From Akebia trifoliata (taxonomy: Eukaryota; Streptophyta; Magnoliopsida; Ranunculales; Lardizabalaceae): a DNA stretch of 64,000 nt. The notes beneath the pieces were generated by a model, which saw nothing but the letters and a program-made list of their open reading frames with translations, ran no database searches and was not told the DNA's origin. Numbering within the stretch: the first letter of the stretch is position 1; each line of letters begins with the position of its first letter. This document shows positions 1-9,906 of the stretch, piece after piece. Both the position numbers and the translations under genes were made by a program. The stretch spans positions 16,983,892 through 17,047,891 of the forward strand of contig CM030714.1 in the NCBI GenBank assembly GCA_017979445.1. Direction: 5' to 3'.

Positions 1-870
1 CCCGATCGTTATTTGAATTTCACTATCATGTCATCTACATAAACCTCAACTTCCTTGTGTATCATATTGTGCAATAAGGTCGTAGCTGCCCTCTGATAGG
101 TGGCCTCATCATTCTTTAAACTGAAATGCATGACTTTGTAGCAAAATGTTCCCTATTGCGTGATGAATGATGTCTTTTGCATGTCACAAGGGTCCATCTA
201 TATTTGGTTGTATCCCAAAAACCCATCCATAAATGAAAACATGGCATGTCCTGCTGTGTTGTCGACCAATACATCTATGTGAGGCAACAGAAAGGTATCT
301 TTCGGACTTACGTTATTTGAATCTTTGAAATTTACACATATTTTCACTTTTCTATCTTTTTTGGGAATTGGGATTACGTCAACGATCCATTCTGGGTATT
401 CTACCACTTTCAAGAATCTGACATTAATCTACTTAGTGATCTCTTCCTTAATTTTCAAAGTCCATTCTGGCTTCATACGTCGAAGTTTCTATTTTATTGG
501 CCGAGTATTAGGATGTAATAGAATCTGTTGTTGAATGATATATGTACTTACTCTTGGCATGTCCTCATACAACCACACGAATACGTCTTTGAACTTTCTG
601 AGCAAATCCATTATCCCTTCGAGTTCCTTGGAATATATGGTGACACCAATTCGAATTTCTTGATGATTTTCTTTAGTTTCGATATTAACTAATTTTGTTT
701 CTTCCATTACAGGTTGAGCATGACGTTCATCTTCTTGTTCAAGTAATTTAATTAATTTGATAGGAGTTTTTTTGTCAAAAAATTCGTCCTTCGAAGCTAA
801 ATTATCAATTAAATCATTATTGCACTCGTGATAATAAAAACTTCTTCTATTTCATTAAAGATGGATGGGG
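1..870 (-). pseudogene. pol: Element D pol: linker and N-terminal RT remnant
   Basis: This is the start of the reverse transcriptase with the acidic linker before it. From about 707 downwards the translation follows the same order as C: an EIRIGVT-like stretch, a KFKDVFVW segment, an EDMP motif, then YPEWIVDVIPIPKKDRK and, after a short break, PHIDVLVDNTAGHAMFSF. These are RT fingers and palm. The YVDD site would lie near the left end, where the reading frame is already poor. The linker at about 720-870 matches C's glutamate-rich segment around 13200-13300. Stops and frame changes show it is not functional. The RT assignment is secure from the conserved PKKDGKVR and PHIDVLVD-like motifs; exact boundaries are approximate. 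Confidence 0.82.
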
Positions 871-1097
871 AGACAGGACTTACTGTGGACTCGACAGACT
901 TAGCAGGCCTAACATACAATAAATGACTCATTACATGATAATTAAAAAGAGACCCGATTACGGGTTTGATTACAAATTATGGGTATAGAGCATCACTTTT
1001 GACTACAGGACTGACACATTTCCTTCTTCAAGAAACATTTGATCGATATTGAGTGAATCCACGGTTATATGCCAATCATCTACTTCTTCGAGTTCTC

Positions 1098-2090
1098 TTA
1101 AAATACCTCGTCTTTTTCCTTGTCAAGCCAACTCATCCTAAAGAAAATATCAAAATCTGGCTGGTAGGTATCCGTGAGGTAGTCGATGAAGGGTTCTGGA
1201 AAACCACAATAAGGGAAATCTTCTCCTACTTTCACGAAGTACCCATTAAGGATTTTGCGATATGGCTTCATGTTGATCAGATAGACGACATGCCCTTGTC
1301 TCATTGCATTTGCCTTATCTTTTCTTATCTTCCAATATCGAGTCAATTCTTCTTTGATAGGTTCATACTCCAGTCCGAATGTTCTAATTACTTCTTGAAC
1401 AATCGGTGCAGCTTTGATCTCCTATTGTCTACGACCTAAGCCCATGCTTGGAAATAATCTCATGCTTTTAAACATACTGGACACACAACAACTAAATGTA
1501 TTATCGATAGGAATGAGCTCTTTTACAGAATTATCCCACTGAACAGCATGAATATTTTCAAATTCAAACCCGTTGAGTTGTATTTTTTTTTGTTTGAGAT
1601 AAATTTTAGGCAGCGACTTATCCTTGGTTTCTATATCCTTCACAATCCTCATAATTTCGACATCCTCATGCAATGTGATCACTAAACCATCGTTAATGAA
1701 TTAATCTTTTGATGCAGAGTAGAAGGTACGACCTTGATTTGATGCAGTCACGGTATTCCTAATAATAGGTTGAATGATGACTGAATATCTAAGACTTGGA
1801 ATTCTACAGGAAAATCTACTATACCTGTGGATATTCATAGGTGCAAAGTTCCCAATACATCCCTTTTTGGTATTATCGTAAGCTCTGACACCTTGGCTTG
1901 TTGGCTTGAAATCTTCTGCCTTTAATTTAAGACAAGTTACGATCTTCACGGGATAGACATTTAGTGTGCTTCCATTGTCTACCAAGACTAAAGGGACTCT
2001 CATTCCATTGCAATCAACTGTGATATACAACGGCTTTGTGTGGCTCGGCCTTTCTTTTGGAAAGTCAGAGTCTGAGAAAGATAAACTATT
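1098..2090 (-). pseudogene. pol: Element D protease and G-patch remnant
   Basis: The minus-strand frame at 2030-1701 reads as a retropepsin-like aspartic protease. CNGMRVPLVLVDNGSTLNV contains the active-site Asp in DNGS (more usually DTGS or DSGS), followed by the QGVRAYDNTK segment shared with C. The frame at 1682-1422 ends in FPSMGLGRRQ, a G-patch-like glycine motif that C has as FPGMGLGRKQQ. The piece at 1346-1098 matches C's tract between G-patch and linker, including KPYRKILNGYFVKVGEDFPY. The order protease, G-patch, linker, RT is the same as in C. Frame breaks between the pieces make this a pseudogene. The role of the G-patch in such elements is not established; nucleic-acid binding is the usual guess. 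Confidence 0.8.
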
Positions 2091-2109
2091 CTCGACATAA
2101 GTTACCCCT

Positions 2110-3308
2110 ACTATACTAGCAAGTTAATCAGGAGAAGTGTCTAGGGAAACTTGGGATGCGCTTAATGGTTTGAGAATAACTTCCCTGTGGGATGTGGAGG
2201 CCATGAGCAAACCCCAAACTAAAATGTTGGTGCTTACCTTTTTTAATTGTTTGATCACAACATCATCCTCTTCAATGGTTTCCTTGATGGGATCTATTTT
2301 TTCTTTCCTTGCCAAGACTGTTGGATTGTCAAAGTTGAGTTTTAGTGGCTTAAAGGCTCTACCTCATCGCGTTACGTGCTTAACTTCATTGTAAGAAAGT
2401 AAAAATGGCTCGTCTTTTTTGACCAATAAATAAGGGTCTTTACCTATTACAAAGAATAGATTTTTTGAGATCATTTGTGCCAAGAGGTAGTTGATATATG
2501 ATGGGCTATCGTAGTGAGATGGGGATAGACAGTATGTTTCATCTTCGGCTAGATCACATAACTCATGGCTTGTGGCATAGACCTCGTCAGTGAAAGCTAT
2601 TCTAACAAGGGGATAACTGGGTGGTTTGATGTAGATAAGGTAGATAAGAGAGACTGGATTGAATGGTAATTGGACGTTGGAGACTATATTCAGCGTTGGT
2701 GGAGGTTGATATACAGATAGTGGATTGGTGGTGACATTTTGCGATGTTCGGGTAGGCATGATGACTTTTTTTTATCATCGATGAGGTTTTGAATGACGTG
2801 ACGGAGAAAGATGCATCGATCAATATGATGACCAGAGTTTTGATGGAATTCACAAAAGAGGTTAGGGTTATGTGAAGTTGGTAAGGGTTTTGGCAAAGGT
2901 CGAGGTTGGAGAGGGGTAAGAAGTCCTTTTTTTAATAGTTTCTAGAAGGCTATGGTGAAGGTCATCCCTAAATTTGTGAATTGTCAAGGGGAAGCTCTAC
3001 CCGAATTTGCCTGATCATTAGTTCAAGATGGGGGTTGAAACGGGATGGCGAATGTGCTGGCTATATAGGCGTGATTGATGTTGGGTTTGGAGTTAGTGAA
3101 TTGTTTTTTGGCTTTGTTATCAGAAGAATTAGAAAGGATCCCAGAGGTAAAGTATCCTCAAGTTGACTTCTGGCTTGTAACAGGGATTTGAATGTGAGGG
3201 GATACTGGACGACTAAATGCTGAGCATACTCTTGCGAGAGATTTTTCAGTATGATTGCCACTTGTTCCTTTTGTGATGGTCTATCCCACATTTGTGCAGC
3301 CTTGGCAT
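2110..3308 (-). pseudogene. gag: Element D gag, C-terminal half
   Basis: The segment starts at the C insertion with an AQMWDRPSQKEQVAIILKNL stretch, nearly identical to C gag. It continues through a proline-rich region to a zinc-knuckle variant, CEFHQNSGHHIDRC (CX2HX4HX4C), in the frame at 2896-2690. A tail with YPLVRIAFTDEV-like text follows in 2759-2364. Gag is the structural nucleocapsid-forming protein. The N-terminal half lies at 45216-45880, across the C insertion. At least three frame changes are needed to follow the homology, so it is dead. The knuckle here retains both histidines, whereas C has Tyr at the first of the two adjacent positions. Confidence 0.82.
3304..3308. repeat. Target-site duplication of element C (left copy)
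   Basis: GGCAT lies directly before the TG of C's 5' LTR and recurs directly after the CA of its 3' LTR at 45216-45220. A perfect 5 bp duplication is the usual signature of Ty3/gypsy integration and ties the two distant LTRs to one event. Confidence 0.9.
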
Positions 3309-4423
3309 TGTAGACACCCCATTTTTGTACTCGCCTGATTAATCAACTCGTCAACCCGATCGCAACGATTCCCAATGATGGATGTTATTTCTATTACTTT
3401 ATTTTGTTACCAGATGTGTTTCAAAAATCCGGATGAGGCATCTCGAATTGACAAAACCTTAGAAACCACACTATACTAGGAAAATATGACCCCAGAAACA
3501 TAGAAACCATCATCTTGCAGACCAAAAAGAAGTTTCACGATAAAAATCACTAAAAATTGATCAAATTACCAAAATACCCCTAACATCAAAACAACCCTAG
3601 AGCCTACGTTACGCTTAGGAAAACCCATTCAAACACATAAAATAACAAATCGAAACCAAATAAATCATTTCACCAATTTTCACAAAATTTGATAAAATTA
3701 TGAAAATGCCCCTCATAAAGTTAATGACCATTTCACACAAAAAATTTCATAAATGACACAAACTAATATTTCCATTGAATTCCTTACGAAAAATCGATTC
3801 TAAAACATCCTGGAACATTAAAAACTGACTTAAAACGTGAAAAGTCCTCTTCGGGGGCAAAACGGTAATTTCACAATTTTCATAATTAAAAAATTTAAAA
3901 TTAATAAATAAAATATTAAATAATTAAATTAATACATTAATGAAATTAATTTAAAATTTTGAACCAAAGAAATCGATCAATCGGATTTTCAAGTAAAATT
4001 ATTGAGGGTTCGTGGGATATTTCTTTAAGGACCCCTCCATTTGGGGGTCCAAAGAATTAAAGATATTTTAGAGGGGGGTTCTCCAAAAATTAAAAGTAAA
4101 TCAAGCAAGACTGAAGTCAAGGTATTAAAGTCAATCAAGTGAAACTAAAGTCAAAATTAAAGTCAATTAAGCAAGACTGAAGTCAAGATATTAAAAGTCA
4201 ATCAATTAAGACTAAAGTCAAAACATTAAAAGTCAATCAAATAAGACCAAAAGTCATAATAGAACTCTAATTAAATAATAACTCTATCTAATAGAGTTCT
4301 AACTACAAAAAAATTCCACCTAAAACAATTCTAATTAAAACACAATTCTACCTAAAACAGTTTTAACTAAAACACAACTCTAATTAAACACTAACTCTAT
4401 CCAAATCAACTCCTAAAAACATC

Positions 4424-4431
4424 TATAAATA
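4424..4431 (+). promoter_or_regulatory. LTR TATA box
   Basis: TATAAATA followed by GAGGTGCTCACACC is preserved in the LTRs of A, B and C and in E. It sits about 600 bp before the LTR end, which would place R and U5 downstream. It reads in the element's sense and is the probable Pol II core promoter of this family. Confidence 0.75.
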
Positions 4432-4996
4432 GAGGTGCTCACACCCTATTTTCGTATCAAATCATAAACCCTAAGAGAAGTAGGTCTAAAAGCCCCCCTA
4501 GCCTCTCATAAACCCTAGTTTTGGAGCCCCAACTTCTTACCTAACATCCCCCCTTCGATTTTAGCCCAGAAAACACTTAAAAGCCTTCCAAAAATATCCC
4601 AAATCTGTAACAAACTTGAAGAGTTCAGATCCAAAAATAAGAAGATACATTGCCTCGGAGATCCGAAATTAAATCTTGAGATAGAACGAAGTAAGGGAGT
4701 ACAGTACAAGGAGCTATTTTTGTCAGATCTGAGGGAATAAAGTTTGCTATCGGAAAGGTATAAAATATTTTATTTATTTTTATCTAGGTTTTTAGCAATG
4801 TAATTCACTTGGGAAGTTAGTAGAGACCGGCTTTGGCCGGTCGGGGTTGGTGCCTAACACCTTCCAACCCCGTAACATGATCCCCGAATTCAGTTTTTTC
4901 TTTTTTAGATTAGTCCTTTATCTATTTAGAGTCATTGATCGGTTCCTAGACCGTAATAACTAGGTGGCGACTCCCAAACCTCAAGAGTCAAAAGCG

Positions 4997-5017
4997 GATC
5001 CGCGCACCCCGCGGATC
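4997..5017 (+). other. U5 terminal hairpin
   Basis: GATCCGCG, five loop bases, then CGCGGATC forms a perfect 8 bp GC-rich stem 13 bp from the LTR end. It is intact in the LTRs of A, B and C. In E (62566-62590) one arm has decayed. Its position next to the PBS suggests a role in the RNA near primer binding, but that is inference. Confidence 0.7.
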
Positions 5018-5031
5018 GAGGGCGCTTTCAG

Positions 5032-5050
5032 TGGCGACTCCACTAGGGAC
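5032..5050 (+). other. Primer binding site of element C (tRNA-Arg type)
   Basis: TGGCGACTCCACTAGGGAC starts one base after the LTR. It is complementary to a tRNA 3' end of the form ...GGAGUCGCCA, which fits plant tRNA-Arg(ACG) as I recall it, with one or two mismatches. A and B have the same site as TGGCGACTCCACTGGGGAC. tRNA-Arg priming is known for Ogre elements. Confidence 0.8.
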
Positions 5051-7206
5051 ATTGAGGATCAAACTTGAAAAACCCCAAGTATGGGAGCATTGTTAAGAGA
5101 GACCTATAATGTTTTTAGTTTGGGTAGTTTTTTTATTTCATTTTTTTTTTATTCGTTCTATTTTATTTTATTTTTCGATTATTGAGTATGTATTTGGGCT
5201 TTGATATCTTGACATATTATTTGGTATGGTTCGATCAAGCATTATTTATTATTTCTATGTCCAATTGAGGGTCGTATTAGGGTGATCCTAGATAATGCAA
5301 AATTATGAAAAGTTATTAATTGATTATTAATGGTTATTGGAGCAGAGAGATTGCTGATTTTTTTTTTGGATTAGGCATACTTCGATCTATCCTCGGACGT
5401 TTATCTTGAAAGGGAGATACGCTTTTAATTTGTTTTTATTTTTAGGGGTGTGGTCGATCCTTTGGTTGATAAAATTTTTATTTTTTATTTTTTTTTATTT
5501 TTTTGTTGATTGGTTTGTTAGTTTGTGTTAATAAGATAATGGTGTTGTCCGTTGACAACAATCAAGAAGCAAATAAAATAAAAAAAAACAAAAAAAAAAA
5601 ATAAATAAATAACAATTGCTAGGTTCTGCCAGTGGGTACTGATGAGCATGGTGCGCCATAAAAAAATTGCTGTTTTTTCTCGTTCACACCACCAATACAT
5701 GAGGAGGTGTGTGGTGTGCCGAAAATAAAAACTCATTCTTTAAAATGCCCACATCATCTTCTTCGTTATTTATTTTACCCAATTCCATCGATCTCTCAAC
5801 AGAGACCAATTCTATCCCTTGTTCTTCTCAAAATCAACATAATAGATGTAGATCCATCAAATCGATTCAATTTTTTTGAAAAAACAATCGGTGTTCTTGC
5901 AAGTTTACTCCATCGTTTCTGTCTCTATGTCCTCACGGTCCTTAACCAGCCCGATTGGCTGAAAGTTCTTGACAGATGCTCCCATCTCTGGGTGTAAAGA
6001 TCAGAGGCCTATAGTTGCCAGTTCCCGTTGAAATCACTTCAATCTGGAATGATGTTCATCGACGTTTCTCTCACCTCTTGAGGAAAGGATTCAAGATTGA
6101 TATTTCGGTCGATGGTGAAAACTCAAATCGAAAAAAAAAAAAAAAGCAAAATCTTAATCAAAGGTAAATTTATTTATTTTTTTCTTTCAAAAAGAAAGTG
6201 AATAATTTACATTTGTGTTTTATGAAAATCCGATTTTGTGATAAAAGCTCAATTTTAAATTCATCGTTGTCGGAAGAACCAACTGGTTTGGTGTCCATTT
6301 TGGTGATCGGAAGAACCAGTGGTAAATCTGTGATGGAGGAACTCAGACAAGAGGTTGCAGAGTTTGACGACTTCATAGAGCAGTATAATAAACTCCCACA
6401 TGAAACATTAGTTTTCTTCAAAGCTGCCTATGGACTGTTCGATTTGGAATTCCATGTTAAATAGACGATGACATTCATTTGAGGCCAGATTGCCCTTCAT
6501 TATTCTTGGCAAAAGAATTATTCCTTGATTCAGATTCATAATACAATGGAAGTTAGCTCCTATTGGGGAAGACGTTATCCGAATGAGATTCGGAATCTGC
6601 TGTTGGGATGGTTGGGACCGAAACTATCGAATGAGATAAAATTGAATTAAGGTGATTTATTTGGATTATTTTATTTCGTTAGTAAGCAGATTGGGTTACT
6701 CATTTTTTTCCTCAAATCGCTATGGTCACACCAATTCATATTTGGGACATATCCCCGTTATGATACTGATCGATAATTTCTTTGGTCATGAACGTGATCG
6801 ATAATTTCTTTGGTCATGAACGTATAAGCTGATGTGGCGGTGGATTTTTTTTTTTCTTCTCTTTTCAAATTAGGCTCTTAAGCGTTTTAATGATAATTAG
6901 CAAAGTTTTTTTTTTAGAAAAATTTCTTTGAAAATTCAACTAACTTTTTTAGAAATAAAAATAAAATGATGATCACAATTTCTCATCCCGATAATTATCA
7001 TTTCATTCTCAATTCAATATCTTTTTGAAATCCCGATTTGTCTAAGGTCACCCAAAAATAACCCTTGATTGGAATACATAAGGAAATACTGCTTGCTTCT
7101 AACATTGATACGCTTAATGTGCTTACGTGATTGGAATGATATTGATCTTGATTGAATATTCACATAATTTGAATGATTTTTTTTTAATATTCATTAAATC
7201 CAATGT
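5051..7206 (+). other. Element C untranslated leader, first part
   Basis: No element gene lies here. The sequence is AT-rich with long T runs near 5130-5520. The stretch 5600-5740 has repeated GTGTGGTGTGCC-like text that corresponds to the leaders of A (about 23230-23390) and B (about 36130-36290). The GT31 gene fragment at about 6260-6545 has no counterpart in A or B. Long leaders of this kind are typical of Ogre elements. Confidence 0.7.
6260..6545 (+). pseudogene. Captured fragment of a host beta-1,3-galactosyltransferase (GT31) gene
   Basis: The frame at 6198-6464 translates to an EEPTGLV..VIGRTSGKS stretch, then MEELRQEVAEFDDFIEQYNK, LPHETLVFFKAAYGLFDLEF and HVK. After a one-base frame change and loss of the preceding stop, it continues DDDIHLRPDCPSLFLAKEL. 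This matches, from memory of the family, the plant beta-1,3-galactosyltransferase core ([54 protein letters not shown]). The Asp-Asp-Asp is the metal/UDP-sugar-binding DxD-type motif of GT31. A few residues are missing between DDF and the YNKLP-like segment. Only about 90 codons are present, with no start, membrane anchor or C-terminus. The piece lies in the untranslated leader of a retrotransposon, in the sense orientation, and is absent from the leaders of A and B. It is best read as a captured, decayed host gene fragment. Confidence 0.78.
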
Positions 7207-8100
7207 GTGATCGGTTTAATTGGACCCATGGGCCCATTTGTTTGGAAAAAACCCCGGGCACACCCCACCCTGTTTTGCACACACCACATGCACGTTTACT
7301 GTTTTGAGCACTTACACGTCCCATATAGCCAACGTGGCACTAGTGCATGGCCCGGTCTCTTCGAAGATGCGACGTCATTCATGAAAACCACAACTCCAGT
7401 TACGTACCTTAGGGTATATCAAATTGGGGCATCAATACTATCTGATCAGGTGATTCTGAGAGATATATTGATGCACCCAGGTTGGAGCGACCTGAGCCTT
7501 TGACCTATTGTAAGCCACACTGTCACATGTCCCGATTGCCAACGTAGTACTAGTACGTGGTCGGTCCCCTCGTCGGATGCCAAATCATTTATGAAAGCTA
7601 CAACTCTTGACTCATACCCATAGGTATCAAAGATAATCTAAGTATATCAATTGCACTTCTTGGTCAAAATCGGTGCCTAAGCAAGATCTTGCCCCGCTGT
7701 ACCCTACTGTACGAGGGGGATAGACTACGTCTATTCTAGACGAGAGGTATTTAAGTGGGCCCTTGCTCAGCATTGTGCGCCACCTCTCAACTGGAGATCA
7801 AACTGGCTATTTTTGACTTCAGAGAAGTGAATTGAGGTTTTGGATTATCACCTATACGGTATATCAAACCAAGTCACCACGTATCGAAAGGTATATAGGT
7901 GTGCTTGGGCAAGGGTGGCTAGATGAAAATGCATTGCACGTAGTAAGCTTAGAGTCTAAAAACCTTCCCAGTAGGTCACGACTCGAACTTATCATGGGTG
8001 TTCCCGGGTGATTTATTGAATGAATGCATGTGATTGATGAATGTATGTGAGTGATGTGAATGATGAGATCAAAGTGTATGATTGTCCTCAAGGATCAAAA
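7207..8100 (+). other. Conserved leader block
   Basis: About 800 bp here is recognisably the same in C, A (21225-22010, reversed) and B (34080-34880, reversed), and in traces in D (47700-48060). The surrounding leader has diverged. One frame stays open for about 98 codons in all three (starting near 7207 here, with HHMHVYCF and QRGTSAWPGLF). The differences I compared by eye change amino acids at least as often as not, so protein selection is not evident. A non-coding role such as packaging or translation control is possible. Confidence 0.6.
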
Positions 8101-8419
8101 GAAATTTTATTTTTGAAAATTAAAATGGGTGCACCGACCCAGTAAAGAATCCATTCTTTTACAATAATGACCCAGTCCATCCTGATCCAACAATCATGAT
8201 GGACCGGGCCAGTTAAATCAAAATGGAAATCGAATTTTCAAAGAAGAAAAAGAAAATATTTTTCATAAAAGATTATTTTCTAAAAGAAGTGTTCTTTAGA
8301 AGAAACATTTTCCAGAAAATATTTTCCATAAGAATAAGATTTTCCAAAAAAAAAAATAAATTGATCTTTTACATGGACCATTGGAAGAGTACTAAAATAC
8401 CCTTTTGTGTCAAACCAGG

Positions 8420-9600
8420 ATGTTAGCCGCCAACGATAACCCAATCGATCAGTTAGTCAAAACAACCGTCATAGGAATGCACCCTGTAGAGAAGATCAAT
8501 TTTGGGAGATTCATGTTGAGGAGTGCTCTTTACTTCCATGAGTTTGAGATAGACTGGAACCTCTTACATGCTATGGCTAAGCGATGGAACCCCTATCTTC
8601 ACATATTCCATATGGGGTATATGCATTTGTGCCCCACTCACGAGGATTATTGCGGCATCATGAGGATATCCACTTCAAGACCTCTAGTCAGGCCCTCATT
8701 GAAAACCGGATATTCTGGTGAACTCGCCACAGGACTAAACATTTCCAAGGAAGAAGCCAAGGTCTTAGTCCATGATAGGAGATTGAATTTAGTACCTTTA
8801 CTAGGCCCGTATCGCTCCCGCAGTCACCCTATCAATGTAAAATCCGAAGCCTAGCGAGCCACTAGAGATTATCGATTGTGCCTAGGAATCCTAGCTCAAT
8901 ACATACTGACCTCCAATAGTGATGGCCAAACTATCCTTGAGTCCTTCATAGATATAGCTCTTAACTCTCAAGGAAAGCCAACCCGGTACCCCTCATCCTA
9001 GCTGAAACCTTCTCAGGGTTAGATGCCATAAAAAATGGTGAGCGGGAAAGCTTCAAAGGAAGTCCCTACTTACTCTATATGTGACTTTGTGACCGTCTTA
9101 AAATCGTAGAGGTCCCATCAAACCTCGAATATGGGCCAGAACACTTTTCCAAGAGAAACTTGTTAGTGCGTCACAACTCAGTCAAAGCTTGGAGCAAATA
9201 GTTAGACTCTCGCCTCGCCTGCCATATCGATTTTAGGTGCCCTTGGTGGATGACTGATCCCCCTGTTCTAGGAACCAAAGGATCCTACTATGTCCATCTG
9301 ATTGGTTTAGAAGAAACATCTTTTTACCACCTTAATCTGATCCCAAAACAGTACGACGTACCTACAGAGTTATCCTTACCTCAGCACAAAGCTTTCTTTT
9401 CCCCCGAGCCTTTAACTGAAAAGTTAGTACACCTCATTGAGAAAGCTTGGAACAAGCGAACCTTAGGGTATCCAGACGGACCAGCAGAATTCAGAGAGCC
9501 AGTTATTAGAGCCAAGAGGGTCAAGCCTGACAGCAATCCTGTTGACCCTCAGGACAAAGCCAAGCGTCCATGTAAAAATAGTTCAAATCAAATTTGTTGA
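8420..9600 (+). pseudogene. Element C ORF1 (extra ORF upstream of gag)
   Basis: This is the additional ORF that Ogre-type elements carry between leader and gag. The Met at 8420 (MLAANDNPID) is the likely start; the B copy begins at the equivalent codon. Visible segments include INFGRFMLRSALYFHEFEID, HIFHMGYMHLCPTHEDYCGI and, towards the end, WWMTDPPVLGTKGSYYVHLI and LTEKLVHLIEKAWNKR. The central part resembles the plant-mobile-domain/DUF7745 type of retroelement-associated proteins (an F..P.T.EDY pattern, then an SPYLLYMWLC-like segment, seen intact in B). A stop follows at about 8852, with a frameshift near 8960 and further stops before the last open piece at 9250-9600. Full length would be close to 390 aa. 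Biochemical function is unknown to me. Confidence 0.75.
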
Positions 9601-9906
9601 AAGATGTTTTAATAAGAACATATTGTTTGTCAATCATTTTCAATAAAACTATCTTTCTTTTTGAATAAATATCTCCTTTTCAAATACTCATTGTGTGAAT
9701 GGATTAATTAATGGATTGGTGCACAAACCTCAATAAAATGATTATTAAAAATGTTATCAAGGGGGTAATACTGAAATTGACTAAATCTACCTTTAATGGG
9801 GTCATATAGGATTATCATTGCACCCAAACTCAAGCGTCCACCTCCTAGTTGGAGTCGTAAGTCCAGTCGGTTAGAAAAAACCACCGTACCAAGTCAACAA
9901 GCAGAG
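9601..9906 (+). other. Spacer between ORF1 and gag of element C
   Basis: About 300 bp with no coding potential. The segment at 9640-9790 recurs, inverted, after ORF1 in B (about 32320-32450). It precedes the gag start and may be part of the translation-control region between the two ORFs. Confidence 0.5.

Larger units (their letters stand above)
1..3308 (-). mobile_element. Element D, downstream part (Ty3/gypsy, Tat/Ogre type, decayed)
   Basis: Reading leftwards on the minus strand, this block carries the C-terminal half of gag, protease, the G-patch region, a linker and the first part of RT, and then leaves the window. It is collinear with the part of D at 45216-49835. The two parts were separated when element C inserted; the 5 bp GGCAT at 3304-3308 recurs at 45216-45220. 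Every domain is broken by stops or frameshifts and diverges clearly from C, so D is the oldest layer of the nest. Confidence 0.88.
3309..5030 (+). repeat. 5' LTR of element C
   Basis: It begins TGTAGACACC and ends GGCGCTTTCA, with the PBS one base beyond. It has about 1722 bp against 1735 bp for its partner at 43481-45215. U3 holds short tandem motifs (AGTCAA/GACTAAAGTC type at 4081-4260, then CTAAAACAATTCTAATT type at 4260-4400). A TATA box follows, and U5 ends with a hairpin. The two C LTRs differ by more small changes than those of A, so C is older than A. Confidence 0.93.
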
